Below, piece by piece: positions 20,263-30,900 of a stretch of 64,000 nt of DNA. The stretch spans positions 1 through 64,000 of the forward strand of contig DF239246.1 in assembly GCA_000507305.1 (NCBI GenBank), in the 5' to 3' direction. The stretch's first letter is position 1, and each line of letters begins with the position of its first letter. Below the pieces are notes generated by a model. That model did not search any database. It was not told the DNA's origin and saw only the letters and a program-made list of their open reading frames with translations. The stretch is from Breviolum minutum Mf 1.05b.01 (lineage: Eukaryota > Sar > Dinophyceae > Suessiales > Symbiodiniaceae). The position numbers and the translations under genes were made by a program.

Positions 20263-22479
20263 TCACTGATCACGCTTACGCTTCTTAGCGTTCATCAGGG
20301 CTACCACAGAGTCGACATCTCGATCAGCTTCGCTCTTGAAGCAACGGCTGCACTTCGGCCACTGGAATCTCGAACCATAAGGCAACCTGACATAGTTCTT
20401 GCCGTACAAGCCACACAAGCTAACTGGTTGTAGGAGATTGTGCTCTTCTTTGGACCTCAAGTGCAGCATGCGACTTTTCTTGTTTTGCAAGAGATCTCCT
20501 TCTACGGCCATGGGGACATGGTACATCATGTCGTCCGCCTGCGACTCGTGGAACTTCTCCTCATTGTCATCGCTGTCGGTGCTGTCCAGCGACTCGACCT
20601 CAGAGCTAGCGCTCTCTGCAAACTCTTCTTCTCCATTGGCGCCTTCTTCTTCGGGCATCTCTTCAGGGAAACTTCCAAGGTTCGGGGGCTCATCTGACCG
20701 GTCCGGCACCTGGAACATCCTGCTTGCGAAGAAGTCCTTGTCAAAGTACGGCGGCAGCTCAGGCACAAGGTCATCCTCTTGACTGAAAGTTGGACCTTCT
20801 TCAGCAACTGGTAATCGCGAAGTACCCTCCATTGCCGATGGCAAAGTCAGCAGGCTCCATTCGGACTCCACCTCCTCCGCTGCAGCTGAGGAGACCTCCT
20901 GAGCTTCGTCTCCTTTCTCCGAGGCCTCTGGTGTATGCATGGGGCGATCTGCATTCGCCGCCGTCTTGTCAGCACTCGCCATCCAACCAGACCTCGTGCC
21001 ATCAGGTAGGAACTGGCCGTTCCTTATGCTCAAAAGCATAACACCCAGTTCCCTCAAAGGCTTCGCCAACAGGTCCCTGCTGTAGCAAGCCAGTGAGTTC
21101 TCCTTTGTGGAGTGATGGCCAAGTAGAAGACGACTCGGCTCGTCCATGCCAAACCTCGCTGCCCAAACCAACGTTGTCGCTTTGAGGCTGTGCGACGTTG
21201 TCTCTGCAGAGTCACCCTTCTTGATACCCATGTAGTCGTTCATCATGGAGCTCCCCTCGGCGCTGGTCAAGGCTCTCACCGTGAAGGTTCCATCTGGTCG
21301 AGTAGCCCTGCACAAAGGTCCATAAGGTCTCCTCGTCTCAAGCATGCCCACTGCTTCCAGTGCAAGCTTGAAGTTTACACCCCATGGTGTTGCAGTGATT
21401 CCCCAGATGGGAGCTACGAAGGGCATGTAGAGGGTCTTGCGTTCTTCACTGGTCGCAGTTTTATGGATGCGGCTCCTCCCTTCCACAAAGCCGAAGGGAC
21501 CTGAGCTGGTCTCGATGATGTCAAACTCGAAGGTGTCCAAGTTGGCCATGTCACTCCACCGCGACCTGGAGTAAACTGCAAAGAGCAAGCATCCGATGTA
21601 GTACCTGTCCAGGGCATACTTTGCATTCTCCAGCTGGTGTTCCAAGTTCTGAATCTCGACCACCGTCAAAGCCCTTGCTTGATCAACAACAGCTTTGGTA
21701 GATGCAATCCTGCTCACCAGACCGGTCATCAAAGGAGTGATCAAGTTCTCGAGGTTGAACTGCGCGCCCATCACGTACTTGAAGAATTTGAGGCCATGTT
21801 GCAAATTCTTGCCAATCAACTTCGACTTCTGCTTCTTCTCAGTCCATCTCACGTATTCGAGTAGATGGAGCTCTTTGATAGGCCACCATTGTCCACGGTT
21901 GCTTTCGGCCCAGCTGAAGAATAGCTGAAGATCACGTCCCCGCTTTAGGACGGTGCTGGGAGAGCGAACACCACAGGCGTCTCGAATCACGACCAAGGCT
22001 CCTTCGCGATCTTGTTGAGATAGCCTTTCCTGTACGTGGTAGCCTACCAGTGAGTCAAAGCGGCTACCCTCCAAGATTGCTAACCACGTAGCCAAAGCAC
22101 GCGTCCATTGGAGATCCACCTTCTTCTCATGGTCCTGATCGCTCAGCGCTTTCACGTGCTTGGCAAAGATGGGCATGTCAGCGCCTCTAACATCTAACTC
22201 AGGATCGATTGCCGGTGCAGTTTGTTTCTCCTCATCGAATCCATTCGTAGGTCCTCCAGGCAAAGGGGGCAAAAGATGCATAGCATGCGAAACCAGTTCA
22301 TTGCCAGGGTTGAAGATTTCAGCAAAAACACCCTGCTCCCATGGTAAGCGGGGCATTCCCATGCCAATAGTCGCCATGCTCTGCTCAAACCTGGCCCTTT
22401 CAAAGTGAGCTGCCTCCGAAGCAGAAAACTCGAGTCTTTCACCACGAGGGAACTCTTCATCATCACTGATGTCGGCCAT
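20263..22479 (-). CDS. Element 2 tyrosine recombinase
   Basis: 738 codons from the ATG at 22479 (MADISDDEEF); 20 further in-frame codons upstream look like leader. The N-terminal half holds a helical DNA-binding-like region (RWTEKKQKSKLIGKNLQHGL near 211). Catalytic positions by number from this start: Arg307 in AVYSRSRWSD, the H-x-x-K box TSHSLKATTLVWAARFG (His430, Lys433 in place of the usual Arg), LLLGHHS (455-456) and Tyr466 in ACYSRDL. The C-terminus has an acidic region (about 560-660) and a WPKCSRC segment, then a KKRKRDQ tail that may act in nuclear import. Role: integrating cDNA circles. It lies upstream of gag, unlike element 3. Confidence 0.8.
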   Translation of the reverse strand: MADISDDEEFPRGERLEFSASEAAHFERARFEQSMATIGMGMPRLPWEQGVFAEIFNPGNELVSHAMHLLPPLPGGPTNGFDEEKQTAPAIDPELDVRGADMPIFAKHVKALSDQDHEKKVDLQWTRALATWLAILEGSRFDSLVGYHVQERLSQQDREGALVVIRDACGVRSPSTVLKRGRDLQLFFSWAESNRGQWWPIKELHLLEYVRWTEKKQKSKLIGKNLQHGLKFFKYVMGAQFNLENLITPLMTGLVSRIASTKAVVDQARALTVVEIQNLEHQLENAKYALDRYYIGCLLFAVYSRSRWSDMANLDTFEFDIIETSSGPFGFVEGRSRIHKTATSEERKTLYMPFVAPIWGITATPWGVNFKLALEAVGMLETRRPYGPLCRATRPDGTFTVRALTSAEGSSMMNDYMGIKKGDSAETTSHSLKATTLVWAARFGMDEPSRLLLGHHSTKENSLACYSRDLLAKPLRELGVMLLSIRNGQFLPDGTRSGWMASADKTAANADRPMHTPEASEKGDEAQEVSSAAAEEVESEWSLLTLPSAMEGTSRLPVAEEGPTFSQEDDLVPELPPYFDKDFFASRMFQVPDRSDEPPNLGSFPEEMPEEEGANGEEEFAESASSEVESLDSTDSDDNEEKFHESQADDMMYHVPMAVEGDLLQNKKSRMLHLRSKEEHNLLQPVSLCGLYGKNYVRLPYGSRFQWPKCSRCFKSEADRDVDSVVALMNAKKRKRDQ

Positions 22480-22650
22480 GGCTCCCCAATGCCCAAAGAA
22501 GCACCGGAAATCAAAAGGGTTACCCACCCACCACACCACTTATCTTGAGATGTAAAAATCAAAACATACAAAATTGCATCAAGCTTCATTTCACAACTGC
22601 TCATGAAGTTACGTTTCAGAAAATAAAGTGTTCGTTGTCTTCGCCTACTT

Positions 22651-22672
22651 CCATTCATTTGAAACCACCCCG
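22651..22672 (+). mobile_element. Right end of the split GGTGGTTTCAAC element
   Basis: CATTTGAAACCACCCCGTAG is the inverted partner of the left end at 15432. In the intact copy at 58530-58637 this end follows the GTGAAAATAAAA block directly. Confidence 0.5.
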
Positions 22673-23430
22673 TAGTAACTCATGCTTGTTGGTTTTAGTA
22701 ACTGGAACCGAGTCACACTGGGATGATTCACCGTATCAGTGTACCAGCCCATGGCATGGTTGACGACCTTGAGATCGACATCAATAGAAGCAGCTGCGAC
22801 GTAAATGTGTCGAGAAGGGGGGCCTTGATCCCAAGATCTCAAGTGATGTCACACCTTGGATTTCATGCCTTCCTTCACCTTTCTGTTTAAACAATATGGC
22901 TAGTTAGTTGGCTTGGAATTTTTGCTTAACCATCTTAAGCAAAAAAGTATGTGCCAACCTGGCAATGACAGAAAAAATAGGAAGATAATAGGAAGATAAT
23001 AGGAACATCCAGATAATAGGAATGGGGTTGAAAAACTCTGGGGAGTTTTAAAACTTCAAATTACCAAAGGAAGCTTAAGCAAAAGCATCCGAGTCAATTC
23101 ATTCCTTGTGGCCAACCCCAGCCTTTGGACATGAAGGGCATCAAAAAACGGAGTCCTAATTTCCAATTGAGGATGCACAGTTTGATTCATACCACCAAAA
23201 AATCATGTCAAAAAAGTGCACCTTCAAAACAACGTATCATGGAAATGTAAGGGCCCCACCCCCCAATGCCACCCCCACTCAGGAAATAGCCGGCCTCAAT
23301 GAGGCCTTATTAGGGGATGATGGTGGCTTCATAATCCCCATAACCCCTGATCACAAGGCCGGCTTTTTCTTTGGGGAAACGTGGCATCACAAATCAACAA
23401 ATTTCCCTTAAAACAAAAACATCCTTATAT

Positions 23431-23555
23431 TGCCAGGGTTGATCAACTCCTTATATTGGGGATAGGCTCTTATTATGATAAGCATATAGACCCCTTCTAT
23501 TGGGTTGATGGCCATCTCCTACTATATGGAGATAGTGGGCGTTTAGACCCCAGCA
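23431..23555. mobile_element. TIR element, TGCCAGGGT family
   Basis: Left end TGCCAGGGTTGATCAACTCC, right end GGGCGTTTAGACCCCAGCA. The interior TTCTATTGGGTTGATGG is shared with 38345-38486. Confidence 0.6.
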
Positions 23556-24721
23556 CATAGATAGATATATATATATATATTATATAGTTATACGTGGAGT
23601 TATTGGGCCACCTATAAATGGCCAAGAAAAAATGGGTAACCGGGGTGAAATAACCCTACTGATCCCTACTGATAGGAGTGTTTAACCAACCTTGGAACCA
23701 ACCCCTTTAAAGGAGCTCCCTCCCAACCTGCCACCACCCACAGTTTCCACTCCCAAGACACCGGTTGTACCATGGATTGGACCATCTTGGCCATGGGCAA
23801 ACTATCAAATCCCGAGAACTTGCCTTAGGAAAACACGTGACTCAGGGGGAAGGTGGTGGTGGTGGTCTCGTTGTGATGGCTTGGAAGCAAACGGTGTTTT
23901 TTTAAAGCAGCTGGTCGAAGGCGGGGAAGATATTCATCCCACCTCTTTTTGGAGGTAGATTTAGAAAAACATGATATCCTTTGTTTTTGGCGGCTCTTCT
24001 TTGATTCGTTCTTGTAGGAAAAAAAGAAGTAAACATTTCGCCATGTTTAATCAAGAGAAACAAAACAGCACCTACCAATCCGAGGTTCACTTAACCAACC
24101 GGCTGGGACTTTCAAAGCGTCCTTCATATGATACCAAACCAAAGAATGCCACCTATCTAAGATGTGCTTATCGAAACCTGGGGGGTAGCTCCAAATCAGT
24201 CCCTATAGAGGGGGTTTTCGATAAACACAGCTCCGTTCATGGTTCCCTTCTGTTCGCACCAGCTAGCTTTTCTTTCAAGGAAATTCCTTTTTCAAATTTT
24301 ACCAGCAACATTTTGCGATCAAGTTTGATAGCTACATAAAATGCGCAAATACCACAAGAAGCTACAAAGCTTAACATTTTTTTTGGAAGCGGGTGGGCTC
24401 AAACACCAACTATATAGATGGAAACAACATCTGGCTAAAAGCCCTGAGATGTCATTAAAAAAAACCCGTCCAACCTTAAGTGGTGTGCGTTTTCTTGCCA
24501 GATTTCTACACGGTATCATCGAGTTGCTCTTGAACGGGTTCAAGTCCATGGGTGTTGCGTAGTTCACTGGAAGCCTCAAAACGCCGTGGTGGTGATGCGG
24601 TGGGGGTTTTGGTGTGGAGAATTTGAAGTCGTAGATTTACAAGGACACCTCAAATGATGAGATGGCAACAAAATGACATGGACAATGGATATTTTTTAAA
24701 TTTAGAAATAAATAGATGCAA

Positions 24722-24830
24722 TTACACCCCGGAAAACTAGCATGACGTTTGGAAAGTCCCCATTTTCAGTAGGGAATGCATCTTCAATTGGTGGATTTTC
24801 CATTGTCATGTTCGTTTTCGGGGGGGTATA
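24722..24830. mobile_element. Foldback element, copy B
   Basis: Left arm CCGGAAAACTAGCATGACG and TTTGGAAA, right arm TTTTCCATTGTCATGTTCG and TTTTCGGGGGGGTA. Closest to copy A (10822-10927). Confidence 0.75.
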
Positions 24831-26821
24831 ACCTCTGAAATTGGAATGGCTGGATCATTTTCTGTAACTTCTGCAAATTACGCCATTACCTTTTCCAAGC
24901 CCCGCCAAGTTTCGTATGTTTTTCTTACAGTTCTGGGGGGAGGCTAGCAGGTACCCGACAAAAATGGAGTGTGAAACCACTCTATAGTCGTTGGATCTGG
25001 ACACTTGATCTACTTGGAGGATCACTGCACCCCAACTACATATAGCTGGTATTTTGGTATGGTGAGCCCAAACCCTCCGATTTGCTGATGAAAAAATGGG
25101 TCAAACACCCAAGGTCCCAAGCGTCTAGTTGAATTCTTAGGGGCTTACTGGCTTACTGCTTCGCCACTTGGAGGGGTTGGCAATCTGAGTACCCTCCAGG
25201 GAATTGACACAGAACATCATCTTCAAACATGCCTTGGGTTGAGATATGTTAATTCCCAAAAAGGTACCAAAAACTTTCCACATGTAGGACTTTCTTATCA
25301 GAATCAGCTGCAGCTTCTCACTTTTCAACCTTTTCACCTTGAACTGGACATGTCTGACCCAAAGCAGGAATCCAATAGGCAGCCCTTATTGGTGATGCAA
25401 AGAATATGGCAAATTATCACAGTTGTCATTGGGTTTTGGTAAACCTTAGGTGGTGAAATTACATGAAATTACCGGATGAACCCTTGGCAGATATCAATAA
25501 TATGAAAGGGAAACCTTCTATGGTTTCCAAAGAAACCTCTCCCATAAGCAAATTTGCTATGTCAGTCTTAGATGTTTTTGCTTGAGTCCTCCACCATAAC
25601 GTCAAAACGACCTCACCACCGAGACATGAACCCCCTTATAGGACCCCGTACCCTGTACCAGCTCCTCCTGGGCAAACTCGAAGGCTTGGTAACCGTTTAG
25701 TCATTCATGTGCCTTGTGTTGTGCTGGATTTCACTATGTAATTATGAATCATGAACGCATAATATGATCGGATGGACATTAAATGTTCGTCTTGGCGTTG
25801 GCCAAAAAAAGGATTTGTTTTCTGCTGCCAGCTGCTTGGGTCTAGCCGGGGCAGAGCGCTCCGCAGTCAGCGAACTTCAAAAATAAGTGCAATGAATTTT
25901 TGGTAAAAGTACTAGTACTCAATGGCCATAACTGAAACAAACGCAAAACATAAAGCAAAATACAGCAGCTATATAATTCAACCAAAAAAGGACATGAACA
26001 GTCAAAATCAGTGAGAAGGCACAAAGATGCTCAAAAGGAGAGACTGTGAGGCTGTCCATGGAACCAACAGTTCAAAAGAAAAGGATTTTGGCCGTCATGT
26101 GGGTACTGGCAAGGACGTTTGTGAATGTGTGTTATGCTGTTACGCACAGCAAGCCTCAGCAAGAGACATAGGCGAGGAAACCACAAAAAGACACAATAAT
26201 TTTCCAACAAAAGGCTTCAATGGCTAGAAACCGCGAGAGGAGAGCGGCAAGTGTGGCAGTGGGGAAGGCATGGAATGAAAAAAAGGCCTTGTCCCACAGT
26301 GAGCTACGTAAAAGAGCGACTCAGTGATGATGAGAACCCGCCAGATGATCAGAGTTGCTTCCAAAAAGGCAACAAGCAAAGTGAGGCCCAGCCAGACTTT
26401 GCCCATTGCCCCCGCAGTGTAGTATCAGCAGCATGCGCCACCAAACAAAGAAGGGGAAACGCCATAGTGTGGCGACGCCAGGCCTTTTGGCAAGAGGCGT
26501 GCTTTCTCCATGTTTTTGTTCCAAATGAGGAGAAACGTCCACATTGCGCAAGGGATCAACTGCGGGTGATCACGCACGTCGCGTTTCACCTGTCTCGGTG
26601 TTCCACCAATAGGTCACTGATGGATCGTTCCGCTTAAGCAATTCAATGCAGGACACCCCTCTTGCTCATGGACGCAAAGCTTCCGTTTTTGCTACCTAGC
26701 AACTGTGTTCACGCACTCGCACTGTTTCCTCTTTTCACAACCCTTGGATCTGTTTAGTTTGGGTATTGCTGGGCCATCCAATTGTGCGCCGTCTTCCAAT
26801 TTCCAAGCTATGTGACACAAC

Positions 26822-27091
26822 CTACGCACCATGCTGCTTCGGCAGGTGCGCACACTTGTATAGTTCTCCATGCCTTCTTTCTTGAATTTGTACTTTGAAG
26901 ATTTCAAGCGCAATGGTTTCATCCAACGGCTCTGATTTTTGTTTCAAGTGTTCATATTCGAGGCCTGCCTCTTCCTTCACACGGAGGAGGATTGCTTCTT
27001 GATCATCAGGCACTGACTGTCGAAGAGCTGACAGCAAACCATCTATGTCTTGGGAGTGCCCATACACCCCAGACAAGAGAATGCAGTACGT
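26822..27091 (-). other. Exon-like open frame, unidentified
   Basis: Minus frame open from about 27091: KKTYCILLSGVYGHSQDIDG, then a charged helical stretch (EAILLRVKEEAGLEYEHLKQ) to a stop at 26822. There is no repeat character and residue use is balanced. The start AAAAAG-ACG could be an acceptor. It pairs naturally with the next island upstream (27174-27349) on the same strand. No family recognised. Confidence 0.3.
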
Positions 27092-27173
27092 CTTTTTACA
27101 TAATCATATTATCATCATTTTTTAAGTTCCAACCCTAATTTATTTTTTGGGGGTTGTAAGCACCCTCTCAAAG

Positions 27174-27349
27174 TCATTTGCACCATTTCCAACCCGGTCC
27201 TTTCAGCAATTCTGAGTCAATGATCAAAGGTCCAGCCTTCAGCATAATTGCCTCGTCTTGCTGCCGGATGATCCACCCAAAGGTGCTTGGCAATCCTTGG
27301 GGAACCTGTTCACCTGGATGCTCACTACTCACCTCAAGAAAGGGTCCAC
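27174..27349 (-). other. Exon-like open frame, unidentified
   Basis: Minus frame reads SSEHPGEQVPQGLPSTFGWI, continues with RQQDEAIMLKAGPLIIDSEL and ends KGPGWKWCK plus TGA. The gap of about 80 bases to the next open frame would suit a short intron with a non-GT donor, which dinoflagellates are known to use. Unidentified. Confidence 0.3.
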
Positions 27350-29301
27350 AACATTATCAATTTCGAGTACTGAAAAAACAGATCAAGTAACATTATTTCA
27401 ACATCACGTGGGCAGTGGAAAAGAAACACCCGAATGTTGCAACATACCCTGAAATCTTGGTTGGTCGATGACGGGACCCGGACACAAACAACCTCCATGT
27501 CTGGGCAGATTTAAAGCCCACGTTGGGGGAATTCCTTTGCTACACTACCATGCTGGGTGAGCTTGGCTGAGCTCGCCGTAGATTGCCCAAACATATGGTT
27601 GATTACAGGTACTCATACAGATGTATACTTAGCCATATGTTGTTTACCAGGTAATCAAAAATAAAATGGTTTTTACCCTCATAGTCTAGACTGTAGAAGT
27701 TGATTCACCCATATAAGTTGCAAGCTATAATCCCAACCCCAAACGGCTTTCGCCCATAGGACCTTCTGTGAAAAACTTGGTTAGTTAAGGTTGCAGAATC
27801 CTTATAATGTAAATGATGGCATCTAGGTATAATGCCCATCCAACCAAAAGATAGCATAAAATAGTATAGTAAAGTTCATTCTTCAACCTTCCAAACCTAC
27901 ACAAGATTTACCCACAAACATGGATGTGTTTACCAAGTTTAACTGCTTCAACTGCTTCCCCGTGCCCCCCCCCCCCGAACTCCACAGGGTGGGCCGGACG
28001 TACTTGCTCTGAGACCCACGTGGCAAGTCCAAAGGCCATGCCGGACCCCCTTGACCTCAACGTTGGGACCCGGACGGAGGGAGATGGCGGGGTTCGTGCT
28101 GCTGGTTAGAAGGAAAACCCATCCCGCAAAGGTTGGCAGAAGTGAGCAGTGACCGAAAAAAACCGGGGATTGTTCTACCCAGGATTACCCAGGTACAGAG
28201 AGATGACAAAAAAATCCCAGTAAATCATGGTTTCAATGGAACATGGCGTAGTTTTTAGAGAAGGGAACCATTATTAGAGATGATAATCTAAGACCTGATG
28301 ATAATCCAAGAATACAATTGGACGAGTGTCACTAGTGATGGGTCCCGGTTGTCGCCAACAAAATGTTGAAAGGTGACCACTATTGGAGACACATGGAGAT
28401 ACACCCATTTCCCAATGAACCTTGATTATGGGAGGAAGGGTAACAAGTGGAAAACTAGATGCCCTCCTTGTTGTCAATTCATGCGGGTCACAAGAGAAAT
28501 TGATTCAATCCAATCTAGTTGTAGTTGTAGATTTGCCCTTGAACTAAGGCCCCAAATCTCCAGTCAAACCATCATTTTTTTTCAAATCCAGGTTTATCTG
28601 GAACCAAAAAAAGGGAGAAGTTTTCAAGGATGCCTATGCCACCCCCCATCCTTGAGGCACTCAAGATTCGTGTGCTGGAGGTTGAGTCATTACAAGTTGC
28701 TGACTGGGTTTTGACCTAGTTAGGGTCTTTTTTGACGCCACTGGACGGGAACATCTTCCTCTAGTCAATGTGGATTGCCTACCCCAACTACAGCTAATCC
28801 AACAGTCGGATTGCACGGTCCGTGTCTTCCAGCCTTAGCAACCGACATGGACATGAGAGTGCAGATCCCTTTCCCTTAAAACATTCTCATCTCCAACCTC
28901 TAATCAAAGCTATCCCCAACCAGAAATTTGCCAACTTTTGTTACCTTATCTCCCCTCCCTGAAATTCACGGTTCACACCTGAATAATTTAAGTTTTGGAA
29001 GATGATCCTTTCCTTTTTGTAGAACAATCTCTTGACAGGTGCCATGTGAGTTTTTGGGGGGCGTATAGTTCCCACACCATGTTTTTATTCCAATACACAA
29101 TCGATCGAAAATGATGATCCCTTACATACATGAATTGAACACGTTTATTTCCTACCCTGGTTCTTTGGTGGTTTAGCAACTACAACCCCTTGGATCTACC
29201 CCCCCAGTAACAGACACCACCAGAATGAATACATTTTGAGGATCGGGGAGCCCCCTATAAACTATATAAACCTTTGATTTCAATTTGGTTTCCTGCTACT
29301 T

Positions 29302-29339
29302 GGAGGATTATCCCAATTAGTAAGTGGTTAATAACCATG
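29302..29339 (+). mobile_element. Left arm of a TIR element interrupted by element 3
   Basis: ACTTGGAGGATTATCCCAAT, then TAGTAAGTGGTTAATAACCATG. The inverted partner is at 36912-36955. The stretch TGGTTAATAACCATG recurs as its complement at 44672-44686 in an uninterrupted family member, which places the break after CATG at 29339. Confidence 0.65.
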
Positions 29340-29517
29340 CTTGCCACGCTCTCTTCTTTTCCTGCATCCTGCAACTTTAGTAAGGTGAAAGGACTGAAGT
29401 CCACCAGGTAACCACTCAAAGCTTCTCAACTTGGCAGCCGGAGATCGATGCTCAGCATCAAGGTTGCTACAAAAAAACAGGAGAAGCTGTGGTACCATCC
29501 ACCTATAGCTACGGCCG

Positions 29518-30507
29518 TCACCGAAGGAACGAGCTGGCACTATCTGCTCGGTGAATGGAATGCAAGGGAAAGAATCGAGCTGCACATCTAATTCGGCTTC
29601 TGCAGGGATCAGACATTCGGGCTAACAATGAGTCGGCCGCTGTTTCTTGGAGATAGCTCTCCAAAGTAGATTGGTTGATAATTCTCATCTTCCACATGAT
29701 CCCTTGGATCGTCTCGCCACGCCTATAAGCAGCGATAGCACCACCTCCTCTCACAGATGATGGTGTAGGTCGGTCGGCACGAGGAAGCTGTAATGCATCC
29801 AGGATTTTGTCCCACCGAGATCGGAAGGATGCTGCAGACATGGGGAACAGTTTGCAAGCAGGGTGTAAATTTGCAAATTGTAGTTCCAGGAATTCCACTG
29901 CAGCAACATTGTCAATCCGCAGATGTTGAACTCTTCCACGTCCTCTCTTTCGGGATTTTGGCTTTGGGATTTTCAGGAATGCCACCAAATGTTCAGCGTC
30001 AAAGGAATCACTCGGAAGTACCAGGTCTCGGCGTAATGCATTGATGGCCTCGCCTATCCTCCCGATGCCTTCGAATGCCACTGTAAGAGTAGCAGCCCAT
30101 CTCATCCAGCCCCACAACACTGCAATACTGACCATAGCTTTGAACAGTACCTCGGGTAGCGGTATGCGATGCGTGACAGGTCTGATAGCTTCCCACTTCG
30201 CCAACAGTTGCCATGCGCTGTTGATTGCAGGTTTTATCAGAGGTATCTGCTGCTGGGCGAGTACCAAAAGATGCCGGAATTCATAGAGTGCAGACCCTCG
30301 TACAAAAAGCTCCACTCCATACTTTTGAAGCACCAATGCCACCAAACTAGGGCAGCGAAACATCTCTTCCACCGCAGCCTGAGAGAAAGTAGCGGAAAGC
30401 CAAGTTTCGAACGCCAACCACATCAGCGACTCCACGCCTCGGGCCAGGGTTAGAGGCCTCTCCAATTCGGCAGTTGACTTTTGCGCATCCAGAGATGTCC
30501 AACACAC
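29518..30507 (-). CDS. Element 3 tyrosine recombinase
   Basis: 329 codons in this frame; the true domain probably starts near ARGVESLMWLAFETWL (residue 22), after a shift from the MT frame. Catalytic positions: Arg150 in GIGRIGEAINALRRDL, the box SSVRGGGAIAAYRRG (Arg253; the usual His is Ser), Arg275 in IMWKMRIIN, and Tyr285 in STLESYLQE. The spacing fits the R-x-R-Y plan of YR-retroelements. The frame equals that of the upstream pol ORF, so pol and YR were once probably one reading frame. Role: integrating element cDNA. The C-terminal 35 residues are arginine/phenylalanine-rich without a recognised motif. Confidence 0.8.
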   Translation of the reverse strand: MCWTSLDAQKSTAELERPLTLARGVESLMWLAFETWLSATFSQAAVEEMFRCPSLVALVLQKYGVELFVRGSALYEFRHLLVLAQQQIPLIKPAINSAWQLLAKWEAIRPVTHRIPLPEVLFKAMVSIAVLWGWMRWAATLTVAFEGIGRIGEAINALRRDLVLPSDSFDAEHLVAFLKIPKPKSRKRGRGRVQHLRIDNVAAVEFLELQFANLHPACKLFPMSAASFRSRWDKILDALQLPRADRPTPSSVRGGGAIAAYRRGETIQGIMWKMRIINQSTLESYLQETAADSLLARMSDPCRSRIRCAARFFPLHSIHRADSASSFLR

Positions 30508-30900
30508 GTCTGGAGCTATTTTGAGGCTTCAATCCAGCATGTGCAGCTAATGCATCAGCAACCACAGAGCAAAGCTTCTTGGGGTAGACCTGAGCTACCC
30601 GAGTCCAGTTGAGCTTGTGGTGTAAACTTCGTCCACGGAGCCTGATATGATCATGGCCCCCCAAACAAAGTTGTCGAATGCCGGCTAACTGGGTGTTAGT
30701 GGCCAGCCGCGTCCGCTTCCGCCACAATGCAGAGAACCGGCACATATCGAACCTGTAGGATGCCTCCATAAGAGCTAGGCCTGATGCGATCCACCGAGGT
30801 TGAAGCCACAAAAAACTACCGTCCGGGTTCTCCACCCAGTAGCCCATGAGCAGCTGAATGGCCAGCTCCACCACATCGAGGACGAAGGAAGCATGTTGGT
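30347..30900 (-). CDS. Element 3 methyltransferase-like domain, C-terminal part (frame -1)
   Basis: Open from about 30900 to 30347. It continues the MT-like domain with VVELAIQLLMGYWVENPDGS (an E-N-P motif expected in such domains), then YRFDMCRFSALWRKRTRLAT and LAGIRQLCLGGHDHIRLRG, and ends with CRIGEASNPGPRRG at 30466-30434. This is the natural continuation of the N-terminal half in the 33879 frame; the switch lies near 30895. After NPGP the conserved sequence moves to the recombinase frame, so residues beyond about 150 here are shadow. Confidence 0.7.

Larger units (their letters stand above)
15521..22650 (-). mobile_element. Element 2: YR-type retroelement with recombinase first
   Basis: Minus-strand order: tyrosine recombinase (22479-20263), gag (19947-18511), MT-RT (18700-16304), RNase H in two frames (16320-15892, 15956-15540). 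Limits are taken from the two separated arms of the GGTGGTTTCAAC element at 15432-15519 and 22651-22672. Three frame breaks in gag-pol suggest a dead copy or local sequence errors. The recombinase could belong to a neighbouring element, but strand, spacing (316 bases) and the shared flanks favour one unit. Confidence 0.65.
22673..29301. other. AT-rich noncoding stretch
   Basis: No complete gene seen. It contains a TIR element (23431-23555), a foldback copy (24722-24830), an AT dinucleotide run (about 23563-23586), and two adjacent exon-like islands at 26822-27085 and 27174-27349. The region 26030-26690 is GC-richer and open in several frames; I could not choose a product. Confidence 0.6.

Noticed and set aside
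30347..30433. Residues after NPGP in the MT frame of element 3
   Set aside because: The conserved recombinase sequence is in the other frame from this point.
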